In this document: in pieces, positions 8,586 through 17,299 of the stretch
Position numbering within the stretch: position 1 is the stretch's first letter
How the letters are laid out: each line of letters begins with the position of its first letter
DNA from: Chloroflexota bacterium
Lineage (GTDB): Bacteria; Chloroflexota; Chloroflexia; Chloroheliales; Chloroheliaceae
DNA length: 64,000 bases
Assembly (NCBI GenBank): GCA_028287745.1
Contig: JAQBPB010000124.1
Span: 49,669-113,668, forward strand
Reading direction: 5' to 3'
Translations under genes and position numbers: made by a program
The notes under the pieces: model-generated
Seen by the model: the letters and a program-made list of their open reading frames with translations, nothing else
Told to the model about the DNA's origin: nothing
Databases searched by the model: none

Positions 8586-10115
8586 TTAGCGCCGGTATTC
8601 CCAGCATTGTAATTGCAGGGTTTCTTCCGGGTACTGTTTATCCCAGACCAGGCGCTGAGTTGGTTGGGAGGCTAACCAGGTCTTGAAGCGCTGAAATGAC
8701 TGCCGGGGTACATCCAGCAGTTCGGTGGCATCCGAGGTAATCGCACAGACCCGCCCCGGCTGGCTGTCCAGCATGGCCTGGCTTTCGGCGGAAAAGTTTA
8801 AGCGGTTAGGAGGGGTGCCGGGTGGTGAATAGTAATCAAAAATTACCGGGGAGTTGCCGTTAAATTGCAGTAAAACCCGGGCTTGCCCGTCCCCGGCCGA
8901 CCTTAACTCGCGGGAGGCATCCAGGGCCAGTCCCCGCAAATCGTTGTGGACGTAATTTCCGCCCAGGATACTGCCAAGGCTCCACAGGGTCAGGACAGCG
9001 GTGAGAAAACCAGCCGCAAGGACGGTCATTGAGCGGGGTAACCGGGGCCGGGTTACCGGCCAGGTCAGGGTACTAAAAGCCGCTCCCAGGATTATCAGGA
9101 AGGGAAAGGCCGAGGCCAGGAAAGCCCGGTCGGCGTAGACCGATTTAAATTGACTGATTAGCCAGCACAAAGCCAGCGGCACCAGCCAGAAGATCAACAG
9201 GTATAATCGTTCGCGAGGCCGGGCGGCCAGATTACGCCAGCCAAACCAGGCCAGTAGACCCAGGCCCAGGAACAGATAGGGCTGCTGGATGGGAAGCAGG
9301 GAAAAAGGCTGCCCGTTGTGGGCCCGGTCGGCCGCGCCAAAGGCCAGGTAACTATCCAGCAAAAATAGAAAGCCCGGTTTGGGGAAATAGGTATTGCCAC
9401 CGGCCTGTTGCAGGAAGGTTGATAGATAGGGCAGCCAGCCGAGCAGGGTTATGCCCCAGGCCAGCACTGCCCGGAAAAAGAGCGGCTTGCGGCGGAACAG
9501 CAGCAACCAGGCCAGGCCCTGGCCGGTCAGGTAAAGGACCGCCAGGTTCTGGCTGTATAGCATGGCGATGGTGGCGCAAATGTAACCCAGCCAGAGTTTC
9601 CAACCGGGTTTTTCGACCGTCATGAGCTGCCAGAAAAGGTAGTAGGAAAGCAGGACGGCCAGGGCCAGCAGGGTGTACATGCGGACCATCTGGCTGAATA
9701 CCACGTTTAGAGAGGAAAAGGTAAAAAGTACCACCGCGACCCAGGCAGCGCGTTCCCCGGCGAAACGGCGGGCCATCAGGAAAAGGGGGGGCAGGGCCAT
9801 TATGCCTAAAACAACCGACAGCAGCCTCAAAATAAAATGGCTTTCGCCAAACAGGGCGATAACCGGCCGCAAGAGCAAGTAATATAGGGGAGGTTGTAAA
9901 TCCCCGGCTTGCATTACCGCAAAAGACTCGGCCAGCGGCAATTTCGAGATGTAGACGCTCCAGATTTCGTCATGCCATAAGCTTGGCTCGGCCAGGTTAA
10001 TAAGACGCACGCCTAAACCCAGCAAAGCCAGGCCCACCAGGCCCAACCAACTTAAAACGTCCGGTCTTATTAAGTTTTTTGGCCGGTCCGGCAGGGTCGT
10101 TTCAGTTGCAAGCAT
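8586..10115 (-). CDS. GT-C fold membrane glycosyltransferase (GT39/ArnT-like)
   Basis: This 509-aa protein has about 10-12 membrane helices. In the first extracytoplasmic loop it has the acidic motif EPSLWHDEIW followed by DLQPPLYYLLL, typical of lipid-linked-sugar-dependent GT-C transferases (dolichyl-P-mannose mannosyltransferase/ArnT family). The C-terminal 130 residues form a soluble extracytoplasmic domain. Acceptor and donor are unknown. It is preceded by the lipoprotein and M23 peptidase genes on the same strand with a 37-bp gap, so the three probably form one transcription unit acting at the cell surface. Confidence 0.85.
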   Translation of the reverse strand: MLATETTLPDRPKNLIRPDVLSWLGLVGLALLGLGVRLINLAEPSLWHDEIWSVYISKLPLAESFAVMQAGDLQPPLYYLLLRPVIALFGESHFILRLLSVVLGIMALPPLFLMARRFAGERAAWVAVVLFTFSSLNVVFSQMVRMYTLLALAVLLSYYLFWQLMTVEKPGWKLWLGYICATIAMLYSQNLAVLYLTGQGLAWLLLFRRKPLFFRAVLAWGITLLGWLPYLSTFLQQAGGNTYFPKPGFLFLLDSYLAFGAADRAHNGQPFSLLPIQQPYLFLGLGLLAWFGWRNLAARPRERLYLLIFWLVPLALCWLISQFKSVYADRAFLASAFPFLIILGAAFSTLTWPVTRPRLPRSMTVLAAGFLTAVLTLWSLGSILGGNYVHNDLRGLALDASRELRSAGDGQARVLLQFNGNSPVIFDYYSPPGTPPNRLNFSAESQAMLDSQPGRVCAITSDATELLDVPRQSFQRFKTWLASQPTQRLVWDKQYPEETLQLQCWEYRR

Positions 10116-10152
10116 CAGGCTAAATCTAATCTTTTCTTCTGGGATTAAAAGG

Positions 10153-11439
10153 TCAGGCCCGGAAAGTTAACTGCCATAAAGCGTTATCATCGGCATTGCG
10201 ATAAACGATTGACCGGCCACCGGGAGCGACCTGCCACTGATCCAGCGCGATTTTCAAAGGTACCTTGTCCGGGCCGGTCAACCGGGAAGTTTGACCGGTG
10301 GCCGGGTTAAAGCTCCACAGGGTGCTTGCAGTCTCGCGGCCCTGGCGCACCGGCACGTACAGCAGTTCGCCGGTATCGGCCCAGCGAAAGCCGCCAACCC
10401 AGGGCAGCTTGCGGGCCTGGCTTCCATCGGAACGGGCCAGCCAGACGCCGCTAAACTCCGAACCTTGCAAGGTTACCCAGTACGCGACCGATTGCCCATC
10501 AGGCGAAAGTGCGGCCCCAGTAAGGCCCTTACTCTCTATTATAGTATAGGCCCCGGCATTATCACCACCGGCTACATTTTTAACCCACAGGCCTGACCGG
10601 CGGTTTGCGCTGTCCCGGCCTGTCCAGAGCAAGCGGCGGTTATCCTGGAACCAGGCCAGGTTACCGGCTTCCAGGCCGGACCAGACGGTACGGGCCTGGC
10701 TACCGTCCGGGTTAGACATCCATAACTCAAAACGCTGGGGTTGTTCCGGTCCAGCCTGCTGGGCGGAGCGTAAAAGGTAGGCAATCATTTTGTTATCAGG
10801 GCTAAAGATAGTCGAACTGGACCGGTTCTGTAAAGTCGCCAGGACTTTACCCGTTGAAAGCTCGGTTATGACAGTCGTACCGGCCGCTTTGTCGTTAAGG
10901 GCTGCCAGGGTCAGGTCGGTTGTGAAATTGCCAGAACCGGGAGTCAGGAATGTCCAGGCCGGATTGCCCGGGGTCATAGCCCAGGTCCCCGTCTGGCTGC
11001 CGTTAAGAGCCCTGCCATAAAAAACCATCCGGCCGTTAGCGGTAAACCGGAAATAATAGCCGCTACTGGCCGGGACAACCGGCTTAAGGACCGGCGAGAA
11101 AGAGGATTGGGTGGTCGGGGTTGGCATTGCGGTTGGCGCAGGGCTGGCCGTAGCCGTAACCGGTGGCGTGGGTAAAGCGGTTGGGCTTACCGGTAGCGTT
11201 GTGGTTTCACCCTGGGGGAGAGTTGTAGTGGGGTACTGGGTAGTTATGGCAGGAACTTGAACGGTTTCCGCAGTGACCGGGTTGGTGGTGGTAGGGCGCG
11301 AGTTTTCCGGGCGTGTTGTAGCAGGCTGGGCGGTTTCAGGCCGGGTCGTGGGCGGTGTTACCGGTGTTTCGGCGCAACCGACCAGACCGGCGCTGGCGGC
11401 CAGCCAACCGCACAACTTTAGAAATGTTTTCTTTTTCAC
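10153..11439 (-). CDS. Lipoprotein with TolB/WD40-like beta-propeller
   Basis: This 428-aa protein has a lipoprotein signal peptide (lipobox LVGC, lipidated Cys22). A long Thr/Pro-rich linker (about 25-115) follows, suited to lifting the domain off the membrane, and then a C-terminal propeller with repeats such as SPDNKMIAYLL, SPDGQSVAYWV and APGGRSIVYR (TolB/PD40 type). The ATG overlaps the stop of the upstream M23 gene (ATGA), showing translational coupling. No catalytic motif is seen; binding of a cell-surface partner or ligand is inferred. Confidence 0.82.
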   Translation of the reverse strand: MKKKTFLKLCGWLAASAGLVGCAETPVTPPTTRPETAQPATTRPENSRPTTTNPVTAETVQVPAITTQYPTTTLPQGETTTLPVSPTALPTPPVTATASPAPTAMPTPTTQSSFSPVLKPVVPASSGYYFRFTANGRMVFYGRALNGSQTGTWAMTPGNPAWTFLTPGSGNFTTDLTLAALNDKAAGTTVITELSTGKVLATLQNRSSSTIFSPDNKMIAYLLRSAQQAGPEQPQRFELWMSNPDGSQARTVWSGLEAGNLAWFQDNRRLLWTGRDSANRRSGLWVKNVAGGDNAGAYTIIESKGLTGAALSPDGQSVAYWVTLQGSEFSGVWLARSDGSQARKLPWVGGFRWADTGELLYVPVRQGRETASTLWSFNPATGQTSRLTGPDKVPLKIALDQWQVAPGGRSIVYRNADDNALWQLTFRA

Positions 11440-12155
11440 GGCGCGGTCCTGCCATAATCGTTTAATAAGGCTCCACCAAACCGGACGTCCGGCTGGTCTG
11501 AAATGGTTTGCCAGATTTCAGGTTGGTTCAAATCAAGCTGGAATTGCAGCCCTTCGTTATCGGCACCCAGGGTTAGATTATACCAATCCGCTTCAATCAG
11601 CCTGACCGGGTTGGTGGTGGCGCTCAGGCTGTTATTGCGAATTTCCAGGTGCAGATGGGGGTGGGTGTCACAGTCGGCACCGGTTGGCGCGCCGCTTTGG
11701 CCGACTACATCCCCCTGGTTGACGCGCTGCCCAACCCGCAAAGAGGACCGGGCCAGCAAATGCCCGTAAAGGGAAACCCAGCCGTTGGGGTGCCTGACCA
11801 GGACATTATGCGGGGCGGCGCCATAGGGTCCGTCAACAGCCAGGACGCTGCCATCACCGATTGCTACTACCGGGTGGCCGCAAGGCGCAAAGAAGTCAAC
11901 TCCAAAGTGCAGGCCCTGGCCCTGGCTGTAGAGAGCCCGGCGCTGGCGGTAGGCCCATCGGGTGTTGCCGTACCATTGCCGGATGTACCAGGTATCCGGG
12001 CCGGGCGGTCCCTGAAAGGGGAGTCCAAACGGGCTGGTTTGCGCTGACGCCTCAACCGGGATTAAAAACCGCGAGCGTTCGGCCAGGCCGAGGCCCATCC
12101 CGGCCGAAAGACTCAATTTTAGATAGTGTCGTCGAGTAAACCTGAAGTTTGCCAT
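11436..12155 (-). CDS. Tat-exported M23 family metallopeptidase (LytM-like)
   Basis: This 239-aa protein begins with a twin-arginine signal (TRRHYLKLS, then a hydrophobic stretch to about residue 38). The M23 zinc site is complete: H83 and D87 in HFGVD, H132 in YGHL, and H167/H169 in HPHLHLEIR. Such enzymes cut peptidoglycan cross-bridges outside the membrane. It heads the M23, lipoprotein and GT-C gene set, with a 4-nt overlap to the lipoprotein gene. No clear Shine-Dalgarno precedes the ATG. Confidence 0.88.
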   Translation of the reverse strand: MANFRFTRRHYLKLSLSAGMGLGLAERSRFLIPVEASAQTSPFGLPFQGPPGPDTWYIRQWYGNTRWAYRQRRALYSQGQGLHFGVDFFAPCGHPVVAIGDGSVLAVDGPYGAAPHNVLVRHPNGWVSLYGHLLARSSLRVGQRVNQGDVVGQSGAPTGADCDTHPHLHLEIRNNSLSATTNPVRLIEADWYNLTLGADNEGLQFQLDLNQPEIWQTISDQPDVRFGGALLNDYGRTAP

Positions 12156-12251
12156 TAGTTTAGACCACCGGGTATTTTTAGTATATAAACTGCTTGTTAA
12201 TATATTAGCATATTATCTGAAATGCTACGGTTGAAGGGGGAAAAAAGGCAT

Positions 12252-12289
12252 AAAAAAGAGGAAAGAACTTTTTGCCAGTTGTTCTTTCC
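12252..12289 (-). terminator. Minus-strand intrinsic terminator upstream of the M23 gene
   Basis: GGAAAGAAC (12260-12268) and GTTCTTTCC (12281-12289) form a perfect 9-bp stem. Read on the minus strand it is followed by TC and then six T (complement of 12252-12257). It lies upstream of the M23 gene with no annotated minus-strand gene before it, so it may end a small RNA or attenuate the M23 operon. Confidence 0.6.
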
Positions 12290-12580
12290 CCTATTGAAAA
12301 GTGTGAATTTGGGTTTTATGCTGTAAAAGCTTGCACTTTTATAAATCCATAATAACACCCTATAAGCCTCTTGTCTATATCTTTCGTCTACCAATTTTTG
12401 AAAAAAAAGAAATTGGAAAGAACTTTTCTGCCATAAATCTACTAACAGAAAAACCCGACTGCAATGGTATAACGCCTGGTTTTTTTATAAATGTGGGGAA
12501 CTTTACGAGATGATCAAAAATTAGAATTTAGGGTTAAATTATCCAGGAAAGAAAATTAAGTGAAGAAAATTACAGAAATA

Positions 12581-12616
12581 AAAAGCCGCTACCCTGCTCA
12601 GAAGTAGCGGCCTTTT
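12581..12616. terminator. Bidirectional intrinsic terminator in the gene-free interval
   Basis: GCCGCTAC (12585-12592) and GTAGCGGC (12604-12611) form a perfect stem. It is preceded by a run of A and followed by CTTTT, so it can act on both strands. No annotated gene ends here. Confidence 0.6.
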
Positions 12617-12931
12617 ATGTAGCCTTCAAACCTGTTGCTGCTTAACAACTAGCCTGGAGACCAGGAAGAGATTGTTGAGTTAAGGGTGGGTTTATTCTAC
12701 CAAAACTTTGTTAGAATTCGGGGCTTTAATATTATTAGTAAGGTGAGTGGCTGGTTTTATTTGTTTTTTAATTTTTTGTTTTATTATTTTTATTACACTC
12801 AGCTTACATCTTTATTCTAACCCGGCCAGCCGAATATTTTTATGCGCTGGCTCACTATTGAAGTGTAAGCTAACTCACAGTTTGCTAAAATGGTTGGGAA
12901 TATAGGGATAAGGCTGGAAAGGATTAAACAA

Positions 12932-13786
12932 ATGGGAGCAGGCGAAATGGAAGGTCCAGGAAGTGGTAATAACCAGATTGTAGATGCGCACGTCCATCTT
13001 TTACCGGGAAAGTTGTCGGAAAAAGTCAGGGCATTTTTCCATGAACATATTGAGAGCGAATTGGCCTTTCCGCTTGACCATGCCACGGTGCTGGAAATGC
13101 TGGCCGGGTCTGGTATAGGAATGGTCTGGTCGCTGCCTTACGCCCATAAGCCCGGTGTCGCGGCCGGTTTGAATGCCGCCAGTGCGGAAACAGCCCGCCG
13201 GTTTGCCGGGAACGCTGTGCAGGTGGTAGGCGGGGCCACGGTCCACCCCGGCGATAGTGACACGCGGGCAGTCGTGCGGGAAGCCCGCGAGAAATACGAT
13301 TTAAAAGTGTTAAAACTGCATTGTTCGGTCGGAGATTTCGAGGCGGACGACCCACGACTTGATGGGGTCTGGCAGTTTGTAGGGGAGCGGCGAATGCCGG
13401 TTGTGGTTCACCTGGGCCACGCCGTTTCCGGCCGGACCGCCGCGTCTGAACTTGAACCGCTGCACCGCCTGGTAAACCGGTTTCCACTGGTCCGGGTGAT
13501 TATCGCTCACTGCGGCCACCGGGCCGGTCCCCAGGCCCTGGACCTGGTTGAGCAATATCCGGGCATCTACGCCGATCTGACCCCAGTAGTTACCGAGCCG
13601 GTGGAGGTACCGGCCGGGCGGGTAAATAAGTTGGCTGACAAGTTATTGTTTGGCAGTGACGCGCCAAATACGGCTATAGGGATTGAAGAATGCCTGGCTC
13701 ATATCCGGAGTATGGGCCTGTCCAGGGCGGCCGAAGCGGCAATCCTGGGTGGGACCGCCCGCCGCCTGTTAAGTGAAGTGCTTTAG
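12932..13786 (+). CDS. Amidohydrolase/TatD-type metal-dependent hydrolase
   Basis: Start placed at ATG 12932, 8-10 bases after GGAAAGG; an ATG at 12890 has no ribosome binding site. The 284-aa product has the metal-dependent TIM-barrel hydrolase motifs of amidohydrolase-2/TatD-like proteins: VDAHVHL near the N-terminus, a Lys in VLKLHC, VVVHLGH, VIIAHCGH and a late LLFGSDAP. Hydrolysis or decarboxylation of a small carbonyl or amide compound is expected; the substrate is unknown. Convergent with the sortase gene. Confidence 0.8.
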   Translation: MGAGEMEGPGSGNNQIVDAHVHLLPGKLSEKVRAFFHEHIESELAFPLDHATVLEMLAGSGIGMVWSLPYAHKPGVAAGLNAASAETARRFAGNAVQVVGGATVHPGDSDTRAVVREAREKYDLKVLKLHCSVGDFEADDPRLDGVWQFVGERRMPVVVHLGHAVSGRTAASELEPLHRLVNRFPLVRVIIAHCGHRAGPQALDLVEQYPGIYADLTPVVTEPVEVPAGRVNKLADKLLFGSDAPNTAIGIEECLAHIRSMGLSRAAEAAILGGTARRLLSEVL

Positions 13787-13804
13787 CCAAGAGCCGCAAA
13801 TGTA

Positions 13805-14602
13805 TTATTGCACCAGCCGGGCGTAGGCCACGAAGCGCTTATCATAATTGGCGGTGCGCTGGTCGAAATTCCCGATACAGGTTATCAGGTTCAATTGGGC
13901 GTCATTACTTGCACCGAAAATACGCTCAAGCGGGGCTTTATCAAAAGCGTAGGTGGCGACATCGTAGACTTCGAAGACCTTTTCCTGGCCTTTATCGTCC
14001 TGGACATAAATCCGGTTACCCGGCACCAATTTATTCAGGTTCCAGAAAACGGCCGGGGAGTATGGCCCATCCAGGTGACCGTCAATAACGGCGTTGCCCC
14101 GCTGTCCCGGTTTTGGGCCAAGTTTATACCAGGCTACGTTCCAGATATTGCGCGGCACATCCATCCGGTTCTCTTTGTCGAGGCCGACATGTTCAATCGC
14201 CGCGTTAATTCCCAGGTTAGGAATCCGCAACCGGCGCGGTTCAATGCCGGGAAGTGGTGGCAGGGGCGTGGCGGTGGGCGGCACCTGTGTAGCGGTTGGT
14301 GGTGCTGGCGTATTCGTGGCCGCAACCGTGGAAGTGCCTATGGTCGGTTCTGGTGTGGGCGTAGGGCTGGCCGTTGGCTCCGGTGTGGGCGTAGGCGTGG
14401 CGGTCGGCTCATCGGCAGGCGCTAGGGCTACATTTATAGTTACCGGCTGGACTTCTTGCGGTAGGGCTACCGTACCTATGGCATTGGCGGGGGCCAGTAC
14501 TAAAAAGATTATGGTGGTTAGAAGAACAATCATAATCGCGCCAATGCTGGCCGGTCCTAATTTCTGTAAAAAATTCGTTTTTCCCGGTTTCCTGTTCAAC
14601 AT
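13805..14602 (-). CDS. Sortase (class E/F-like)
   Basis: This 265-aa protein has one N-terminal membrane helix (about 18-42), then a Pro/Thr-rich linker (about 65-118) and a sortase domain. The catalytic His176 lies in DGHLDG, Cys242 in LITCIG and Arg256 in DKRFVAY. Sortases join or anchor surface proteins at a C-terminal sorting signal. No protein with an evident LPxTG-like C-terminal signal is encoded in this window, so it is either a housekeeping enzyme or acts on distant substrates. Confidence 0.87.
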   Translation of the reverse strand: MLNRKPGKTNFLQKLGPASIGAIMIVLLTTIIFLVLAPANAIGTVALPQEVQPVTINVALAPADEPTATPTPTPEPTASPTPTPEPTIGTSTVAATNTPAPPTATQVPPTATPLPPLPGIEPRRLRIPNLGINAAIEHVGLDKENRMDVPRNIWNVAWYKLGPKPGQRGNAVIDGHLDGPYSPAVFWNLNKLVPGNRIYVQDDKGQEKVFEVYDVATYAFDKAPLERIFGASNDAQLNLITCIGNFDQRTANYDKRFVAYARLVQ

Positions 14603-15196
14603 TTACCCCTGGCTTAACCGCTTTCCAGACAAAACTAAAACGGCTAAAGTTAAACTTGTTTAGTAAATTATTTCGGTCCCATTGTTGGTTATTATATATC
14701 AAACCAAGCTATTACAATAATTGTTCCACAAGATCTTTCTTTAAAATATACGGTCACAACCTGGAACCGGATGATAAATTTATGATTAGAGCTTGTTATC
14801 CTGTTAATTACCCCAAAAACCTGGCTAATCAACCGGAAATAAGACAGGCCTTTTGCATTATACTTTAGTACGACCAAACAGGTTTGGTGCAACACGGCAA
14901 TTTTTAGGGCCTACCGGGGTAGCGGTTTAGCCTTTAACCAGATTTCTTTTTTAATTTGACCCTTTCCCTGTTAAAGATAAACGCATATTCATAAAAAATT
15001 GCTGCAATAGTGAGATAAAACTGTTCCGCCCATAAATTATGCTTTAATTAAGGCACAAATAACTTAAAAGAGTGATCGCATGGGAGTAGGCTTAATAAAC
15101 CCACTGTACAGGCTTCTCAGTAGAATTTGGATTGCTTTGTATGTTAAAATTTGCAGGCTTTCGAAAAAAAAGATAGAAACGAGCAGAAAAACTTTA
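14603..15196. other. Intergenic region between sortase and RlmI-like genes
   Basis: AT-rich and non-coding on both strands as far as I can see, apart from a possible 39-codon in-frame extension of the downstream methyltransferase from 15080. No strong terminator or promoter was recognised. Confidence 0.5.
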
Positions 15197-16408
15197 ATGG
15201 CGTCCAAAAATCCAGTAATAAAAATTAAGACCGGCCGGGATTGGCAGTTAAAACGCGGGCATCCCTGGCTATTTTCCGGCGGCCTCCAACAACCGCCCCG
15301 CGATATCGCGCCGGGCACAGTGGTAGACCTGGTTGACGCGGCCGGTGAGTTTGTGGGCCGGGGCTATTACAACCCCAAAACCGATATTGCCGTCCGGCTG
15401 CTGACCCGCCAGGATGAGGCGGTTGACCGGAATTTCTTCCGCAAGCGGGTCCAGGCTGCCTGGGACCTGCGCCAGCAGGCGCTTGACCTTTCGAAGACCG
15501 ATGTCTTCCGGCTGATTCATGCCGAAGGGGACTTCTTGCCGGGCGTAATTGCCGATTACTACGCCGGGGTAATCGTACTCCAGAGCCATACCGCCGGTAT
15601 TGATTTGCTGCTGGAACCGCTGGCGGCTGCCCTGGAGGAAGTCGTCCAACCAAAGGCGATTTTGCTGCGGACCGATGTGGCGGTAAGAAGCCGGGAGGGC
15701 TTGCAGAAAAACGAGCCGCGCCTGTTGATGGGGGAAATACCGCCCGGTTTGCAGGTTCAGGAAAACGGGCTGCGCTTTAAAATTGACCCCTTGAAAGGCC
15801 AGAAGACCGGCTTTTTTACCGACCAGCGGGATAAACGCCAGGCCCTTTACCGTTATGCCCGGCCCCTGGCCGAGGGCGCGACCATGGCTAACCTTTTCAG
15901 CTACACGGCCGGTTTTTCGGTCTACGCCACTTCGGCCCAGCCTGGCCTGAAGACTATCAATGTTGACCAGTCGGCGGCCGCTTTGGAACAGGGGCGCCAG
16001 AACTTTGAGTTGAACGGCATACCAACTGCCGGGCATGTCTTTGAGACTGCCGACGCTTTCAAGTGGTTGGAAGCGGAAACCGCCCGGAAAGGCCAGCATG
16101 AAATAGTAATTTTGGACCCACCGGCTTTCGCCAAGACGCACCGCGAGAAGGACAAGGCGTTGGTGGGTTACACCCGCTTGAACCGATTGGGGCTGCCACT
16201 GGTGAAATCCGGCGGCCTCCTGATAACCTGTTCATGCAGCGGAAGCGTTTCAATGGCCGAATTTGAAAACAGTGTCCGGGAAGCGGCCGCCCAGACCGGC
16301 CGGTCTTTGCAAGTGCTCGAGATTTTTGAAAACGGGGCCGACCATCCCTGGAGTCTGATTGCCCCGGAAAGCCGGTACTTGAAAGTACTCTTTTGCCGGG
16401 TGATTTAA
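15197..16408 (+). CDS. RlmI-like class I rRNA (cytosine-C5) methyltransferase
   Basis: From ATG 15197 the product has 403 aa, close to the usual RlmI length of about 396. An in-frame ATG at 15080 would add 39 non-conserved residues. An N-terminal PUA domain (KTGRDWQLKRGHPWLFSGGL) is followed by a Rossmann methyltransferase domain with GQKTGFFTDQRDKR, ANLFSYTAGFSVYA, the NPPxF-like LDPPAFAK and a Cys-containing TCSCSGSV. RlmI methylates C1962 of 23S rRNA; members of this group also include RlmK-like enzymes. It heads a set with nfo (21-bp gap) and moeA (1-nt overlap). Confidence 0.85.
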   Translation: MASKNPVIKIKTGRDWQLKRGHPWLFSGGLQQPPRDIAPGTVVDLVDAAGEFVGRGYYNPKTDIAVRLLTRQDEAVDRNFFRKRVQAAWDLRQQALDLSKTDVFRLIHAEGDFLPGVIADYYAGVIVLQSHTAGIDLLLEPLAAALEEVVQPKAILLRTDVAVRSREGLQKNEPRLLMGEIPPGLQVQENGLRFKIDPLKGQKTGFFTDQRDKRQALYRYARPLAEGATMANLFSYTAGFSVYATSAQPGLKTINVDQSAAALEQGRQNFELNGIPTAGHVFETADAFKWLEAETARKGQHEIVILDPPAFAKTHREKDKALVGYTRLNRLGLPLVKSGGLLITCSCSGSVSMAEFENSVREAAAQTGRSLQVLEIFENGADHPWSLIAPESRYLKVLFCRVI

Positions 16409-16429
16409 GAAATTACAAAGAGGTAGAAA

Positions 16430-17299
16430 ATGTTACTTGGAGCGCATATGTCCGTGTCGGGCGGTCTGCACAAGGCTTTCGAACGGGGCAAGACCGTTGG
16501 CTGCCAGACCATCCAGATTTTCACCAAAAATGAGCGCCAGTGGAAATCCAAACCTTTAGGAGAACTCGAACTAGCCGCCTGGCAGGCGGCGGTGCTGGCC
16601 CACGAAATTATGCCAGTGATTACTCACGATAGCTATTTGATAAACCTGGCGAACCCTGCGGAAGAACCCTGGGAAAAGTCTTTAGTGGCTTTTAAGGATG
16701 AAATCGAACGCAATACGCTACTGGGTATACCCTACCTGGTCACGCATGCCGGGGCGCATCTAACAAGCGGGGAAGAAGCGGGCCTGACCCGGATTGCCCA
16801 GGCTGTCAACCGGGTCCATAATGAAATTATTGATGAAACCGGCAACGCGCCCGGCACCATGATTTTGTTCGAAACGACCGCCGGGCAGGGCAGTTCTCTG
16901 GGTTATAAATTTGAACACTGGGGCCGCCTGTTGGACCAACTGGAACACCCTGAATGGACCGGGATTTGTTTTGATACCTGCCACGTCTTTGCCAGCGGCT
17001 ATGACCTGACCACACCGGAGGGCTACGAGTCCACCATGGATGAGTTCCAGCATTTTATCGGGCTGGACCGTTTAAGAGCCTTTCATATGAACGACAGCCA
17101 GAAAGGCCTGGGCAGCAGGGTAGACCGCCACGAGGCAATCGGGAAAGGGGCTATGGGACTGGAGCCTTTCCGCTTCCTGATGAACGATGCTCGGTTTAGC
17201 AACACCCCGATGGTACTTGAAACACCGAAAGGCCCCGACGAAAAAGAAGATATCGTGAACATGGCAACTTTACGCGGACTGGTAAGGGGAGCAAACTAA
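16430..17299 (+). CDS. nfo: Endonuclease IV (AP endonuclease)
   Basis: This 289-aa protein has the usual Nfo length. It begins LLGAHMSVSGGL and keeps the trinuclear zinc-site residues in order: THDSYL, VTHAGAH, FETTAGQG, CFDTCHVFASG, FHMNDS, VDRHEAIGKG and LETPKGP. It cuts DNA 5' of abasic sites in base-excision repair. An AGAGG lies 7 bases before the ATG. Its stop and the moeA start share a base (TAATG), indicating coupled translation, although the two functions are unrelated. Confidence 0.95.
   Translation: MLLGAHMSVSGGLHKAFERGKTVGCQTIQIFTKNERQWKSKPLGELELAAWQAAVLAHEIMPVITHDSYLINLANPAEEPWEKSLVAFKDEIERNTLLGIPYLVTHAGAHLTSGEEAGLTRIAQAVNRVHNEIIDETGNAPGTMILFETTAGQGSSLGYKFEHWGRLLDQLEHPEWTGICFDTCHVFASGYDLTTPEGYESTMDEFQHFIGLDRLRAFHMNDSQKGLGSRVDRHEAIGKGAMGLEPFRFLMNDARFSNTPMVLETPKGPDEKEDIVNMATLRGLVRGAN

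Larger units (their letters stand above)
12156..12931. other. AT-rich gene-free interval with unattached terminators and a direct repeat
   Basis: The interval is clearly richer in A+T than its surroundings. It contains a minus-strand intrinsic terminator (12252-12289), a bidirectional terminator (12581-12616) and a near-perfect direct repeat of about 18 nt (12260-12277 and 12415-12433). It also has a structured stretch (CTTAAC...GTTAAG, 12641-12684, enclosing CCTGG-AGA-CCAGG) and AGCTTACA/TGTAAGCT arms at about 12801 and 12863. Short frames here have poor composition and no ribosome binding sites. Small RNA genes or regulatory leaders are possible. Confidence 0.55.

Noticed and set aside
12331..12513. 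60-codon plus-strand frame in the AT-rich interval
   Set aside because: No ribosome binding site and no protein-like pattern; it crosses hairpin arms.
13026..13487. Minus-strand frame of 153 codons
   Set aside because: It is antisense to the amidohydrolase gene and rich in Arg/Pro/Gly, typical of a shadow of a GC-rich gene.
15269..16141. Long minus-strand frame of 290 codons
   Set aside because: It is fully antisense to the RlmI-like gene, which has all its motifs; the antisense product has no recognisable domain.
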